A stretch of 64,000 nt of DNA, taken from Tilletiaria anomala UBC 951. Taxonomy: Eukaryota > Basidiomycota > Exobasidiomycetes > Georgefischeriales > Tilletiariaceae. Location: the NCBI RefSeq assembly GCF_000711695.1, contig NW_013546998.1:62001-126000 (forward strand). The letters are read 5' to 3'. The translations under genes and the position numbers were made by a program. Below the pieces are notes generated by a model. The model saw nothing but the letters and a program-made list of their open reading frames with translations. It was not told the DNA's origin and searched no databases. This document shows positions 1 through 12,010 of the stretch, in pieces; position 1 is the stretch's first letter, and every line of letters starts with the position of its first letter.

Positions 1-341
1 TGGAGGATGTGTACACGCAGGCGTCAGGTCAAACAGTGAGTTGAAATGCTGGTGATTCAAGGCAATTACGGCGCTGACTCTTTCCCCCGTGCTACAGGCT
101 ACGATGGGTAACTTCATCAAAGCTTGCTTCGTTGCCATCAGCAAGACCTACGGCTTCCTTACCCCCAACCTCTGGCAGCACATTCCTCGTGAGTTCACTT
201 CTTGCATCGTCTACGTGTGCCTGATCCCTTGGAACTGACAATCGCGCTCGTGTCCCCTCCTTTCCACCCCTCACAGCGCCTCCGACGCCTTTCGTCGAGC
301 ACTCGGCACACCTCGCCCGGGCTGCCAAGAAGGCGCTCTAA
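1..341 (+). CDS. 3' part of a small gene, product unrecognised
   Basis: Two introns fit well: 36-97 and 189-276, both GT...AG. They join exons at 1-35, 98-188 and 277-341 into one frame that ends in TAA at 339-341. An ATG at 104 in good context would give a protein of about 50 residues beginning [18 protein letters not shown] and ending [10 protein letters not shown]; the frame is also open upstream to the window edge, so the true start may lie outside the window or the first intron may be in the 5' UTR. The small size, aromatic/hydrophobic stretch and basic tail would suit a small mitochondrial membrane protein, but I do not recognise the family and that is only a guess. Confidence 0.5.
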
Positions 342-843
342 AATGGTGGACAGCAAGTTGCTGCGTCTACCTTTCTTGCCATCCCTCGCTTTCCCTACAT
401 GTATTTTGTAACGCCCCCCCCCATGATCACACCGATGGCAATGAAGTGCATTCGATCAAACATGATATTGAAATGCTGTTAGGTCGTGTAACGCTCTCTG
501 TGGATTGTTATATGTTTCGTACACAACTTCGATCCTATTTTGGGGTTGCTTGGTGCATGCAGGAAGTCTGTCGTCGAGGGTTGCCCCATGTGCCCATTTC
601 TTAAACGGGCAGGGCAGTGCGTAGTTCCGTTCCGCCGGAACCAAGTTAGTATCCGTGCGAGTTTCGCGGCTGGCGCTGTTCCGGGTTCCTCCTTCGACCA
701 CCGACCGCCAGCCAGCGAGCAAGTGTGCTCCTTCCAAATGTTGACGAACTCCCATGATCTTCACAGCACCACAGATCTTCTCCTTACTGTGCTGAGAGCA
801 GATCTTCCACCAGGAGAGACCCCCATCTACTGCTGTCATCATC
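342..843. other. Intergenic, no gene seen
   Basis: This stretch holds the 3' flank of the first small gene and the promoter of the ATP synthase subunit f gene. A C-run lies near 413-422. A reading frame on the minus strand (456-1034) only mirrors the neighbouring coding exon. I see no further gene here. Confidence 0.6.
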
Positions 844-1566
844 ATGCTCTCTCGCTCCGTCCTCAGCGGTGCGTCCGCCGCCCGCCGCCACGTTCTGCAG
901 CAGCAGGCGCGCTTCGCCTCATCCGGATCGGCAGGCAGCGCCGCGCCGTCGCTGCCCATCCCACCCAAGGTCGCCACACCGCAGTCGGTCAAGGGACCCG
1001 GTGGCAGCAGCGCCCGCATGGATGCTGTCGTCAACTTCTACAAGAGCCTTCCTAAGGGTCAGGCTTCCGTGCGAAGGGGCGGCGGAATCAAGGCGAGATA
1101 CTTCGATGGAAAGAACGCCAGCGGCGCGCCCATCGTCGCGACCATGTTCGGCTTGTTCCTCCTTGGATGTGAGTAGCTTCAGCGAAGGCCAGCTGCGTCT
1201 GAGTACTCTGTGGAAGGATTCTGACTCTCTTTCCTGTTCCCAGACACCATTGACTACAACATGCACTTGAGTAAGTATGCGGCCCTCTTGATCAGAGGTG
1301 GAAGTAGGCAGGAGTTTCGGCGATGGAGCCGTCTGATCGGGATGCATTCCTGAAGACGAGCGAGCAATATCAGCCCAGATGGGTCTGCGAGATGTAGACT
1401 GGGCATGGGGCTGGGCGGTTTCCGTCATTGGGCCCCTTCATATGCCTGCCGTCCGAACATGCGCGGCCCAAGTTGGCCTCGCACTCACTCATGCAGAAGC
1501 AAAGGACTTGAACATTGACAACACCCCCATCATTTTACAGAGCACCACAAGAACGCTCACCACTAG
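844..1566 (+). CDS. ATP17: Mitochondrial ATP synthase subunit f
   Basis: Subunit f of the membrane Fo part of the mitochondrial F1Fo-ATP synthase, a small single-pass inner-membrane protein of the peripheral stalk region. Exons 844-1168, 1244-1270 and 1541-1566 join to 125 residues. Residues 1-25 are Arg/Ser/Ala-rich with no acids, a typical mitochondrial presequence. The mature part shows the fungal subunit f pattern: the NFYKSLPKG region, then YFDGKNASGAPIVATMF leading into the hydrophobic segment GLFLLGYTIDYN, and a His/Lys-rich tail ending KHHKNAHH. The start is the first ATG, preceded by CATC. The second intron is 270 nt, longer than most introns in this window. Length and order match the yeast family; I am confident in the call. 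Confidence 0.88.
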
Positions 1567-2185
1567 ATGTGCGACTTTTGGTATTCAGCGCGCGCTTCAA
1601 TTAAGGTGAGCAACTCGACCGAGGAAGCCCCATGATTAAGGAAACGCGCTCACATCTGCTGAGGAACATTCCACAGGCTTGCTGCTCCTCGCAGCGGTTG
1701 AACACTCTCACGATACATTAAAGGTACTTCTGAATGGGCGGACCATCGTGATAGCAAGAAAGAGAGACCGGGCAGCTTGTATGCATACAGTAGCAAATCA
1801 ATCCGAGCCTTTAAAGCAGAAACATCTAGCGACGGTCCGCAGCGGCCTGCATTCCGATGTGTACAGTCGGTCGCCGCCTGCAGCTAGTAGGACCCCGCAT
1901 CCCTTACTTGTCGCTCGTCGGCTCGTGTGCATCTCATGTGCTTGTTTCGCGACTGCCTTAGATGCGACCTTGAGAGCATGTTTCGTATCTCCCATCCATA
2001 TGTAGCTGGCTCTGGCCGTTCCGCGACCTTCAGGGTCAGCGAAAGCGTGCGATGTTGGCTTGGCAGCTTGCGAACACAATATGCTTACAAGTGTAGCATC
2101 GACGTTCAACCTTAAACACTGACTCCACTGAGCACCCGCCATCGGATTCCTCATCTCGCCCAGCGAGGATTGGGCGTGCTTTGCC
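1567..2185. other. Intergenic, no gene seen
   Basis: About 620 bp between two genes on the same strand. It must contain the ATP17 3' end signals and the palC promoter. Reading frames here (for example 1679-2005) lack family resemblance and splice logic, so I call no gene. Confidence 0.6.
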
Positions 2186-3953
2186 ATGTTCGTGCACGAG
2201 CTGCCGACTACCGGTGCGATCTCGTTCGCCGACTTTGTGCTCACATCAGGATACTCGATCGAGGTTGCTCACACGACCGAGCATCGCGCCAAGCTCCGCA
2301 ATGTACTCAAAGAGCATCGTAAGAGTGCTGGAGACGACAATGACCTGGAACAAGGGGACTGGCTGAAAGTCGTTCAGGTGGGCCTTTCCCTCCTGTCGTG
2401 CACTTGATTGGAATGTCATTCAGTCGGACTGATGTTACCCACTCCCGATCTGCACTTGCAGGCTGTCGATGAGTACCTACCATACTTGCTGGCGATGTTC
2501 AATTGCGTGCAAGTGGACGAAGTTATTTTCAAGCTCGAACCTGGTGAGCAAGCATCGCTTATCTCACCTTGACGCAATGTTGTGATTGAGGATCACTACC
2601 CTTGTACCTGGCGCAGAGTTCTCATGGCGCACGACGCTCAGCTCGCATATATTCAGGTCGTCGCCACGAATTTCACTTCGTGGACTCCACTACGAAGTAT
2701 GCGCCGTGCTGCTCTTATACGGAACTGCCTTGTCCAATTTCGCCGCCGCGATCGTGGCCTCGCTTGGAAACTACGAGCTTGAACGGACGCTGCAGGACGC
2801 AGAGCGCAAGCAGCGCGATGACAAGCTCAAGCGCGCCGCAGACACGTTCTGCCAAGCTGCTGGCATCTTCGAATATCTTTCGCAAGTAATGATTCCGCGA
2901 TGGGAGGAGCGAGCGAGCTGCCTTGATGGTCGGCCGCCGGACTTAACCAGAGAAGTAACCATGGCTTTATCAAAGTTAGTTGTGCAGTGGGTTCCATGCG
3001 GCTCTTTGGAGCCATGCTAACGGTGGAACCCTCTCAGAATGGCGCTCGCAGATGCTCAACTGCTATCAATACGAAAGCTCTTGTCAGCGGCAGTCTCTGA
3101 GGCGAATGACTTCAACACGCCTGGACCACCGCTGCCGAAAGGTCATCCCTCAGCTTCACTGCTTGCCAAGCTGTATCTGAACGCGGCGAGTCTGTATGAG
3201 ACCGCCTCCTCGCTAGCGACAACAATCAGCAAGAAGGGCGCGGTCGCTGCGAACTCGAACCTTGCGGTCGACGCATATGAGGACGTGCAAGCCAAAGCCT
3301 CAAAGAAGCCGGGAAAGTTGCTTGCAAAATTCAAGGATGCAATCACGGTGGATCACGGGGACGAAGTCGGCTCAGGGCTGTTGACCTATCTATCGGCCTC
3401 TGCGTCCGTCTCCAGGGCGCTGGCTTATAAGTGGCTAGGCATCGATGCCGGAGAGAATGGCGAGAGATATGGAGAGGGTATCACTTTCCTCAGGGTTGCC
3501 GAAGAAAACATCTCCATCAAGAAGGACCGCCTGAACTTCAGCAGCAGCAGGAGTAAAAGCTCCAGGGCGGAGCTAAAGACCATCCAAGAGCAGGAGCTCA
3601 AGAACGTCCAACACTGGCTGAGGGCGTACACCAAAATGAATGACACAGTGCGGTCTCTTGCTAATTTGCAGCTCGATCTGATCATATTGACTGATCCTTT
3701 GGCCCCACAGGTTGCCTTTAAGCCAGTGCCTCCCGCTTCAGAGCTGCAGGTCAAGATTCCGGCAGGACGAGCAGTGCTCAGCGTCAAGACGTTCGAACTA
3801 CCTCCGGTCAAGTTTGGCCCAGGCTCGGAGAATTACACCCATCGTTCCATTGATGCTGCACATGGTTTGGAAGGTAGTCTAGCTGCTATGGACCTGCAGA
3901 ACCAAGCTAAGCCAGCTGCGGCTAAATATGCCGGTGCCAATGCATACTATTGA
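2186..3953 (+). CDS. palC: pH-response regulator PalC (BRO1-domain protein)
   Basis: PalC (yeast Rim23) is part of the plasma-membrane ambient-pH sensing complex of the Pal/Rim pathway; it uses a Bro1 domain to contact ESCRT-III (Vps32/Snf7) and promotes proteolytic activation of the transcription factor PacC/Rim101. Exons 2186-2377, 2462-2543, 2617-2974 and 3038-3953 give 515 residues, the usual PalC length (Rim20/PalA is much longer). The N-terminus (ELPTTGAISFADF), the conserved region after intron 2 (EFSWRTTLSS) and the Bro1 helical block (GLHYEVCAVLLLYGTALSNF) are characteristic. The C-terminal half has the Lys-rich helical region and a Pro-rich stretch before a Gln/Ala-rich tail ending ANAYY. 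Intron 3 (2975-3037) has an exact GCTAAC branch site. It converges on the polymerase kappa gene, 107 bp away. Confidence 0.85.
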
Positions 3954-4060
3954 GCGTGAACTTGTCGAAATCATGTGTAGGATACAAAGTTGTTGGTTCT
4001 AAAGCGACCGTGGTGGTGTAAATACAGAGAGAGTGTGCGTGGAAAGTCCATTCCTGAGCC

Positions 4061-6257
4061 TCAGCTCTTGAAGTAGAACTCTATATGACTCTGGTCCCCC
4101 TTACGAGCAGCGGAATCTGACGGTGAGAGATCGTTGAAGCCAGAAAGACAGGCATCAATGTGCTGGTTCAGCCGTTGATTCATCACTTCCTCTATTGTAG
4201 CCGGCGCAAAAGAGATGCGCCTTTGGCACACAGGGCAGTCTTGGAACAGCTGGTGAGCATCCTGTCGAAGTTCACTCTTCTCATCCAAGCCGTCCCTTGA
4301 CACCAGGCCCTTGTCACAATGGGTAGCTTCTCCTTGCGAAAATTGGACGTTGCCCACTTGCACCTCTCTCAGAGAGGCTTCTAAAGCGAGCCTGATTTGT
4401 CGCTCCTCTCCCTCCTCTGTCGAAGCAACATCGCCTTTTCCTAAATTAACCTCATCGCTTGTCCCCCCCGCGTTCAGGTTCCAGCCAATATCAGACTTCG
4501 ATGCGGCGATAGATCTCCCAGCAGACATAAGCATCTTTTTCAGTGGCCCTCCATCTTGCAACAGTTGCAGATCGCGCAGATTCGTCAAACGTACACCGAT
4601 CAGGCGCAGTTTGAGCCCACCGGACCGCTTCTGCTCGGCGTCGAATTGTTGCTTGGCGATACTATACAGGTCGTCTGCTGACTTGTAGTGCCTGACAGTG
4701 TGGTATGTGAAGGCTCTGCTGAAGCGCTGATACGTGGCGTGCTTGGCCACTAGAGTCACCGTTCTCCCGTCGAAGTCAAGCCGCTCGAGATCCTTCTCGA
4801 CCTGATCGCAACATTTGCGCAAATGTGTGAGCATCTCGGTTTCATTTGCGGTAGGCATGAATGTCGTTTCCCGTCCGACTGATTTGCGCTCGTGCCGCTG
4901 TGCCGGCTGTACAACATGAGAGCCCAGCCCGAGATGCGCCTGCAGGAGCCAATCGATCTTGCCATCAAAGGTCAGGTAAAGCATGACGCGATGTGTCCAG
5001 ATGTCGCCGCATGTTCTGATCCCGAGAGATTCAAGGATTTTCTCACTGACGCGTCCTATTCCTGGAACCTTTCGCACCGGGAGATCGCGCATGAATGTGA
5101 TGACTGTGTTGCGATCAGGTTGAACGCGATACTGGCCGTTGGGCTTGTTGAAATCAGAGCAGATCTTCGCCACCATGGTATTGGGTGCGATCCCAATGGA
5201 AACGGTCAGCCCAGTTTTATCTTGCACCTCGCCTCTGATCTGCTCAACAACCTGTTCGACGGTCGTCTCGTGCTGTTCGACATATCCAGTCACATCCATG
5301 TACGCCTCATCCAGGCTCGCTTGCGCGAGGTTCTCATCGTAGTTGAGCAGAACATCCATGATCTGTCTCGAGGCTGCAACGTAGTCACCCATGTTATTCT
5401 TGACGACTATCAGGTGAGGGCAAAGCGCCCGAGCCACGAAGGTTGCCATCCCGCTTCTCACTCCAAACTTTCTTGCTTCGTAGCTCGCTGTGACTAGGAT
5501 GCCTTCGCCGCCCACTGCGTACTCCTTCCCTTTCAGTGCGGGATCTCTCTTGAGCTCAACAGACGCATAGAAAGCATCCATATCGCAGTGCAGGCTGGAG
5601 CAGATGGGCGTCAGTACACTAGGGGCCGCGGTGAAAGGATCGAAACCGGTTCTCACATGGCGTGCGAAAGATCGCGAGTAGACTCCAACCGTGCCACCGC
5701 CGACTCGATCTCCTTCTCGATATTCTTCCAGGCCATGCTTCCCTCTCGAATGCCACGGAGCCTGGTATCGCGCTTTTCGGTCATGCGTCGCACCTGCTCC
5801 GTGACTTGCGCATCTTTCTTCTTCTCGTGATCTGAGGTCCAGTCGGGACAGGAACATCAGTCGTACGGACAGTGTTGTGAACACGCTTTAGCCCACGCCA
5901 TACCAAAGAATTTGCCTCCTTTGGTGGTCTCGTATATAATTCGATTAATTTCATATTGATCAAATGCAAGTCCAGCCTTTGCGCTCGAGGCTAGGCGCAG
6001 CGGAAGATTGATGCATCAGTAACATCTCCAATCTTGAGAGTCCAACTCGGGGTGTACTCACGTCCGGCTATTCGCCTGCGGAGGCTAGCCTCGGCGGCAT
6101 CATCCATCGCCTCGCTCGCCCGCTTTTTCCCCGCAGCCTTGCTGGAAGACTCGATCTTGGACGGGCTCGTCAACGGTGATCCGTTTCGCGCAGCGATGCC
6201 GGCGCTCGGGCTGCGTCCGAAATTGAAGTCATCGTCCCTGTCCCTCAGGAAATTCAT
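4061..6257 (-). CDS. POLK: DNA polymerase kappa (Y-family translesion polymerase)
   Basis: Y-family DNA polymerase of the DinB/kappa branch, copying past bulky and minor-groove lesions in the nucleus. Exons 6257-6062, 5990-5904, 5831-5657 and 5594-4061 give 663 residues. The kappa-specific N-clasp is present (RRIAGPSSAKAGL, then EINRIIYETTKGGKFF), which fixes the first introns. Palm motifs follow: CDMDAFYASVE near residue 156 and SLDEAYMD near 255 with the metal-binding acids intact; the helix-hairpin-helix region reads VPGIGRVSEKIL. The C-terminus has a UBZ-type zinc finger (C606, C609, H631, C635) and ends in a PCNA-interacting box, QSHIEFYF at 654-661, so recruitment to PCNA and to ubiquitin is expected. 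Frames upstream of 5594 that seem to extend the last exon run through introns. It is divergent from ATG4. Confidence 0.93.
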
Positions 6258-6747
6258 ATTGGCGCACACTCGAGCATGTGGCAGACATTGTCCTCATGCC
6301 TCAATCTGGACTCGAGCATGGCATCGCGTATGCATCGTTCCCTGTGCTTATACGATGCCTTTGTTGTCGGGAGTACCAGGGGTCACGCCAGAAACGCGTT
6401 GTAACACGATTGGCAATTAGGTTAATCGCGCGCTTGGATCCTCATGTGACTTTGATGCCAATGCATAAAGCTGCGCAGAGCGCAACCGTTGATACCAAAT
6501 GCATGACCCAAGGCTCTTCGCGTCTTGGGTCTTGACAAAACTCTTTGGACGTTGCCTTTCTACACCGTACACATCTGCTCGTCTCGTGGTTGGGAGCAGT
6601 GGACAAGGAGCTTTGGGCAGATGCCACCGTTCCCTCTTTCATCAATGGCTTCCTTAGGGTGATGGCTAACGGCGGGCCTCCTGCCATCCAACCCCGTACA
6701 CCTTCATCCAATCGATCGTCCAGCATCACATCCTCAGGTTAAACGCC
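6258..6747. promoter_or_regulatory. Divergent promoter of POLK and ATG4
   Basis: The 490 bp between the two start codons must hold both promoters. No TATA box at a clear distance was identified. The ATG4 side contains a short upstream reading frame, listed separately. Confidence 0.6.
6662..6742 (+). promoter_or_regulatory. Upstream ORF in the ATG4 leader
   Basis: An ATG at 6662 opens 26 codons ([16 protein letters not shown]...) and stops five bases before the ATG4 start at 6748. If the leader includes it, ribosomes would have to reinitiate or leak past it, which would lower ATG4 translation. The Ser/Pro-rich composition is like the ATG4 N-terminus, so it might instead be a misread N-terminal exon. 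Confidence 0.4.
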
Positions 6748-9700
6748 ATGTCTCTCACAGACTCATATGAGTTTGCACGAGCCTCGATACCCCATCATGA
6801 GCTCGAGGCTCAGGGCATCGCGCGCGCGATTAGAGCTGATACACGAGATTGGCAGCGGCACACAGCAGCAACTGACTCCGAGACATGGGAGGCCATTTCC
6901 CCGGTCGAGCCTGACCCAAGGATAGAGGATCGCTCGCAAACGGCAGACGGAATCACGGCAGCTCTGCCAATACATCCACAGACCTCTGCTCCGAGCTCAC
7001 CGGAGAAAGCGGTTGCGGCGGCGATCCCCCAACGGCAGTCGTCCAGGAGCGTGGCTGCGGATGCTGACGAAGGTTTGACGGTCGGCGAACATTTGGACCA
7101 CCAGAGCGTACCTAGCTCTTCTCAGCAAGAGCAGCAATCTGCAAGGTACGCTCCTCATCAGTCCTTTGGATCTCCCACGTCGTCGCCTAGTCGGCGACAG
7201 CGTGAGGTTGACACACTGTCCAGCGACCTTAGCTTGCACTCCGGCGACAGCGCTGGCTCCGGCTCGCCGTCGCGTCAGCTACGGCGTCAGCAAATTCAAG
7301 AGCAGCCATCAGTCATGGCTCCTCCAAGTGCCTGGAGCCAACCGGGTAGTAGACTACGAGGTGCAGGGGCCACACGAAATGGTGGAGAAGGCAGTACACG
7401 AACCAGATCGTCTTCACTCAGCTTGAATGCCTCGCAGGGTCCTCAATCCTCACCGATATTTGACTTTGTCGTCACAACGTCAGGTCAGATTCTCAACGCT
7501 GACTTTGCTGGCGCAGAGACTTTGCAACGGGTCAAGTCAGCGACCTGGAGAGGTTACAGCAGCAGAGCATTCGACAAACATTGGGAACCTTCAGGTTCCA
7601 GAATGCCAGCCAGTCTCATTTTTCAGAAGACGCAGCCAGTGGACGATTGCCCGTCCAGTAGTGCAAGTGACTTAGCATCTTCGTCCAAAATGCAAGACGG
7701 TCCCAGCAGCGCCAATGGCTCATCGTCCGGTCCCTCCTTCAGCAGCATGAATACCGAACAGAAAGGGCCTGGGGGGGTGCGCCGAAGACTCTTCAGTCGT
7801 GCCTCAAAGCCTGGAAGCAAAGGTGCAGAGCTGGGCGCAAGCTCCAACACCAGCTACCAGCGCCCAGGTGGCGGGTTTGTGCGAAGAGTCAGCAGCAAAT
7901 CATTTTTCCGGAAAGACATTGGCTCCGCCAAGGATACAGACAAGCACGCCCAAATCGAAAATACAGCGATGCAGAGCACCGACACTTTGTCTGGTTCCAG
8001 CATCATGAGCGACGCTCAACAGGAACGCAGCGAGTCCAGAGCCAGCAATGCGTCGTCGAAATCGACCAACAACCCATTCTCTGCTTGGGCTCACCGGAGA
8101 CGCACCAAGAGTTCTTCACCGGCTTTGTCTCTAAGCCCATATGGCGACGCAGAGAGCATCCACGACGCAGACGCGTCGCTTTCACCAAGCAGTGCCTTTA
8201 CGGAGCTTCCACGCCAGAGCATAGACTCGCAGGCGTCATCGCGGGCGAGCGTTTCGATCTTTGGTCGCAAGCGCGGACAGAGCTTTGTTTCTGTTTCTTC
8301 CTCTGGCGTCGCAGAGGCAAGTGCGAGGAATGGGGAAGCACTGCCGAAGCGGCTATCTGGATGGATCATGAACGTGATGAATCGGGAAGAGGCGATGCCC
8401 CGGGACAGATCTACGTCGGCTAGTCCTACAGGAGACCAGCCCGAGACGGAGGTGGAACCATTCGCAGGGCTCAGTGCTACGCTTAGCAATACGATTCCCT
8501 CCGCAGCGCTACGAGCCAGTTCGAACAGCATATTCAATCCTCCAGACTTCGCAACAAAGCATAATACCGGTCTCCTTTCGTCCCTTGCGAGCCCTGCCGC
8601 CCGGCCTTTCAGATTCTTTATGGAAAGCACCAGCGACTTGCTCGGCAGAGCAGACAACACGGGTGGCTGCTGGCTACTGGGCGTCTGGCATGGGAAGGGC
8701 TCGTCGCTTGAAGTGGAGGATGACAGCGCAGAACAGGACGCGACAACGCCATCCATCACTCTTTCCTCTGCGACTCCCAAAGGCAACAAGACCAGCAGGC
8801 TGCACAGAGGCACCCGCAATGATAGGACTCCTTCGCCAGACCTGACGGGACCCACCAGGGACGGCTTTGATAGCCCCTCACTACCTAAAAGTCCGCCACT
8901 TGTTAGCGTCTCCGCTCTCAGTGCGCGCAACTCAGATTCTTTGTGGCAGCAAGACTTCCAGAGCGACTTCCAATCTCGCATCTGGTGCACCTACCGTAGT
9001 CACTTCGTCGCGATTACCCGAGACGGGGCCATTTCAGACGAGGCTGCTGCTGCCGCTGCGGAGCAGACAGCCGCACTTGAGGCCGAACAGCTTTCGCTGC
9101 ATGGGTCCGTTCCAGAGATGGTTGTCTCCACCTGCAGTGGTAACGGATCCCGTCAAGCGAGTAGTCCTTTTAGCAATGGCCTGAGCCAATCTATCCCTTC
9201 CACATCGTTGCCACTCGGGGCAGCTGCTGGTATTGGCGAGCGCATGGGCATACCTGGTCTTTGGCATAGGGCAACTGCCGTTGCGCAGGCCGCCGGACTT
9301 GCTGGCAGATCTGGTCTCACAACGGATGCAGGCTGGGGCTGTATGCTCCGCACAGGGCAGAGCTTGCTCGCAAATGCTCTTGTCCATGTCACCTTTGGGC
9401 GAAATTGGAGGAGACCACAATCTGCCGCTGATTTGGACGAGGACGCTGAGCGAAGACGAGAATACGCGCGCTACATCCGAATCTTGACTTGGTTCATGGA
9501 CGACCCGAGCCCAGCTTGTCCCTTCTCCGTTCATCGAATGGCAAGGGAAGGGAAGTCTCTTGGAAAAGAGGTCGGCGAGTGGTTCGGACCAAGTACGGCG
9601 GCGGGTGCAATCAAGCGCCTGGTGGACGAGTGCGCTGAAGCAAAACTCGGGGTCGTTGTGGCGACGGATGGAGAAATTTATCTCAGTCACATCAAGGCGG

Positions 9701-11238
9701 CATCTCGGATACGAGGCAAAAAGAACACATGGGAGAGGCCTGTGCTGATTCTGATTGGCGTCCGCCTTGGTCTGTCTGGAGTCAACCCAACTTACTATGA
9801 GTCGATCAAAGTAAGTCGATGGCACCCGCACCCGCGATCGTCATGATCGAGACATTGCTCACCTAGATGCCCTTCGCTGCAGACTACGTTTGCATTTCCA
9901 CACACTGCAGGTATTGCAGGCGGTCGGCCCTCTTCATCCTACTACTTTGTCGGCGTGCAGGACTCGTCTCTTCTCTACCTCGACCCTCATCATGTGCGAC
10001 CATCGGTGCCTTTTCGCTTCCCCCCACCGTCCCTCTCGGGCGCTGAGCTGGATAAATGGCTGTGCCGAGCATACAGCGAAGCACAAATTGGCACATTCCA
10101 CTGCGATCGGGTGCGGCGGATGCCCTTGCGCTCTCTCGACCCATCCATGCTCCTCGGCTTTATCTGCACTGATGAGCAGTCTCTGGAGGACTTTTGCAGC
10201 CGCGTCAAGGCGCTGCCGAAGACGCTGTTTTCGATCGCGGAGAACCCGCCGAAATGGGCGCAGCAGGTGGATGATCTGGAGCTTGCCATGGAGAGTTTCT
10301 CGGACGACAGCTTTGATGCAGACGTAGAAGAAGAGCACGGTCAGGACAGCTTGCTGCTTGAGAAGGATGACCAGAACCAGGAGGCCAGAGTAGTCATCGG
10401 GCAGAATGGAAAGGGAGAAGAACAGAAGGAACGCGCCGGTACTGCTGCACACGAGCGCATTTCGAGCTGGACTCATGAAGCTGCCACTCGCCAGCCTTTT
10501 CCACAAGCCCTTAAGAAAGACATCAGCAGCGAGGGCAACAGCAACAGCGACAGCAGCTTGGGGCTCGGCGTCCGCTTCCCAACCATGTCGGAGCGGGAAC
10601 GCGGCAGCGACGAAGACAGAGGAGAGGAACTTGACGGCGTAGAAAGCCGAAGCACCCGCCTTCGGCCGACCACTGACCGCATCACTTCGAGTGCATCCGG
10701 CACTTCCGACCTCACTGAGCGCGAGCGCTCGGACAGCGCTGCACAGCGGATCCCGCTCAAGTACCTTGTGCACGCCCAGTCGCACAGCCCATCTTTCAGG
10801 CGGTCGCGCGTGCAATCGCGACCCTCCGCATTTACATCAACATCAGTATCAGTATCAGTGCCAGCAGCAGAAGCTGGAGCTGAGGGGGCAGCCAAAGTAG
10901 ACGAAAGCGGCATCGACGAAAGCTTCTCCACGCTGGACTTTTCCGATGCTGATGATAGCAGCGGCAGCACGACGGGCGTGGATCGATGGGAGCAAATACC
11001 CCGAACGAGTCACCGTCGAGCTCCCGAACCTCGACCAGACGATTGTCAAACAGAATCAGAAGTACTTGGTCGTACTCCATCATTGTACTCGCATACATTA
11101 TACCCGCAGCAGCAGCGGCAGCAGCAGCGCGACGCTGCGCCATTGCCACCGTCAACACCAGAAGGGAACGACGAGGAGCACCATGAGGTGGAGAAAAACG
11201 ACACTCAGTTTGTCCACCGCACTGCACATGCGCTCTAA
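6748..11238 (+). CDS. ATG4: Autophagy cysteine protease Atg4
   Basis: Atg4 cleaves the C-terminus of newly made Atg8 to expose glycine and later removes Atg8 from phosphatidylethanolamine; it acts in the cytosol at autophagic membranes. Exons 6748-9810 and 9883-11238 give 1,472 residues. The catalytic domain starts near residue 740 (IWCTYRSHF); the catalytic Cys lies in [15 protein letters not shown] (C865), and the Asp/His pair in LDPHHVRP (D1055, H1057), just after the only intron. Around 740 residues of Ser/Arg/Gln-rich, probably disordered sequence precede it and about 280 acidic residues follow it, compared with about 400-500 residues for the whole enzyme in animals and ascomycetes. Long forms of this kind are known in smut fungi. 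The start is the ATG in AACGCCATGTC; an in-leader uORF lies just upstream. Confidence 0.93.
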
Positions 11239-12010
11239 ACGTCATCAGACAATGCTTTGACAATTTGCATATCGTGTCCGCTGCTCCGTAAAAGCGTACC
11301 GAGTATTCCTTCTGCGCCTGCCTTCCTTCTACTCCTCCCTGCGGCGCTCATTTACGACGGCCAGCCGCACCGACAGCGCACCAGTACACCCAGTCTTCCA
11401 TCTTTCCTACCCGCATGCACAGTCGTCCATGTTACATGTTTGAATTGGCCCTCATCAGAACCCATCCACTGTTGGTCCCCGGACGTGTTGTATCATATCA
11501 AGTCTTACTAGATGACGATGGTGAGCAGACAGAAGAACGCGGTGCTCACTTGATATCATCCAAAGTAGGGTTCTGTCCGAACCCTCGTGTGTGTGTTGGG
11601 GAAATTCTCTCCCTTTTCTTTCCCCCCCAAGTGCCGCGCGTGTGGCTCCTCTCCCCGCAGAGAGAGCCAGCAGAGGAGAGGAGAGAGAGACTGCTGGCGC
11701 GGTGTGCACACCGAGCTAGCTAGCTGCTTTGCCCTCTTTGCTCCCTGAATATAACAGCGACTCCCATCATAGGGATCAGGGCATATAAATGTACATGCAC
11801 TCTCCCTCGTCAACCCCGATCGTAATCTGGTTGCTTGCTAGCTAACACCAGAGCTCACTCATAGCGAGAGAAAGAAAGTGAGAAAGAGGAAAGCAGCCCC
11901 GAGCACACGAGCGCCAGGGGACACCCCCAAACAGCAGCAAAGACCAGACCTACGCCGTCGCTCAGGCGCACCCAATACCTTTTCAAGAGTGCATCATTTC
12001 TTTTGGCACC
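11239..12010. promoter_or_regulatory. ATG4 3' flank and NAP1 promoter
   Basis: About 770 bp between genes on the same strand. It contains a pyrimidine tract near 11608-11630, a purine (GA-rich) tract at about 11659-11691, a short CTAG repeat near 11715-11723 and a TATAAA motif at 11784-11789, followed by CT-rich sequence; this fits a strongly expressed housekeeping promoter. No gene is seen. Confidence 0.55.
11784..11789 (+). promoter_or_regulatory. Candidate TATA box of NAP1
   Basis: TATAAA stands about 220 bp before the NAP1 ATG, followed by a CT-rich initiator-like stretch. This is consensus matching only. Confidence 0.35.

Noticed and set aside
456-1034. A 192-codon frame on the minus strand
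   Set aside because: It overlaps the clear ATP17 exon on the opposite strand and has no homology signal.
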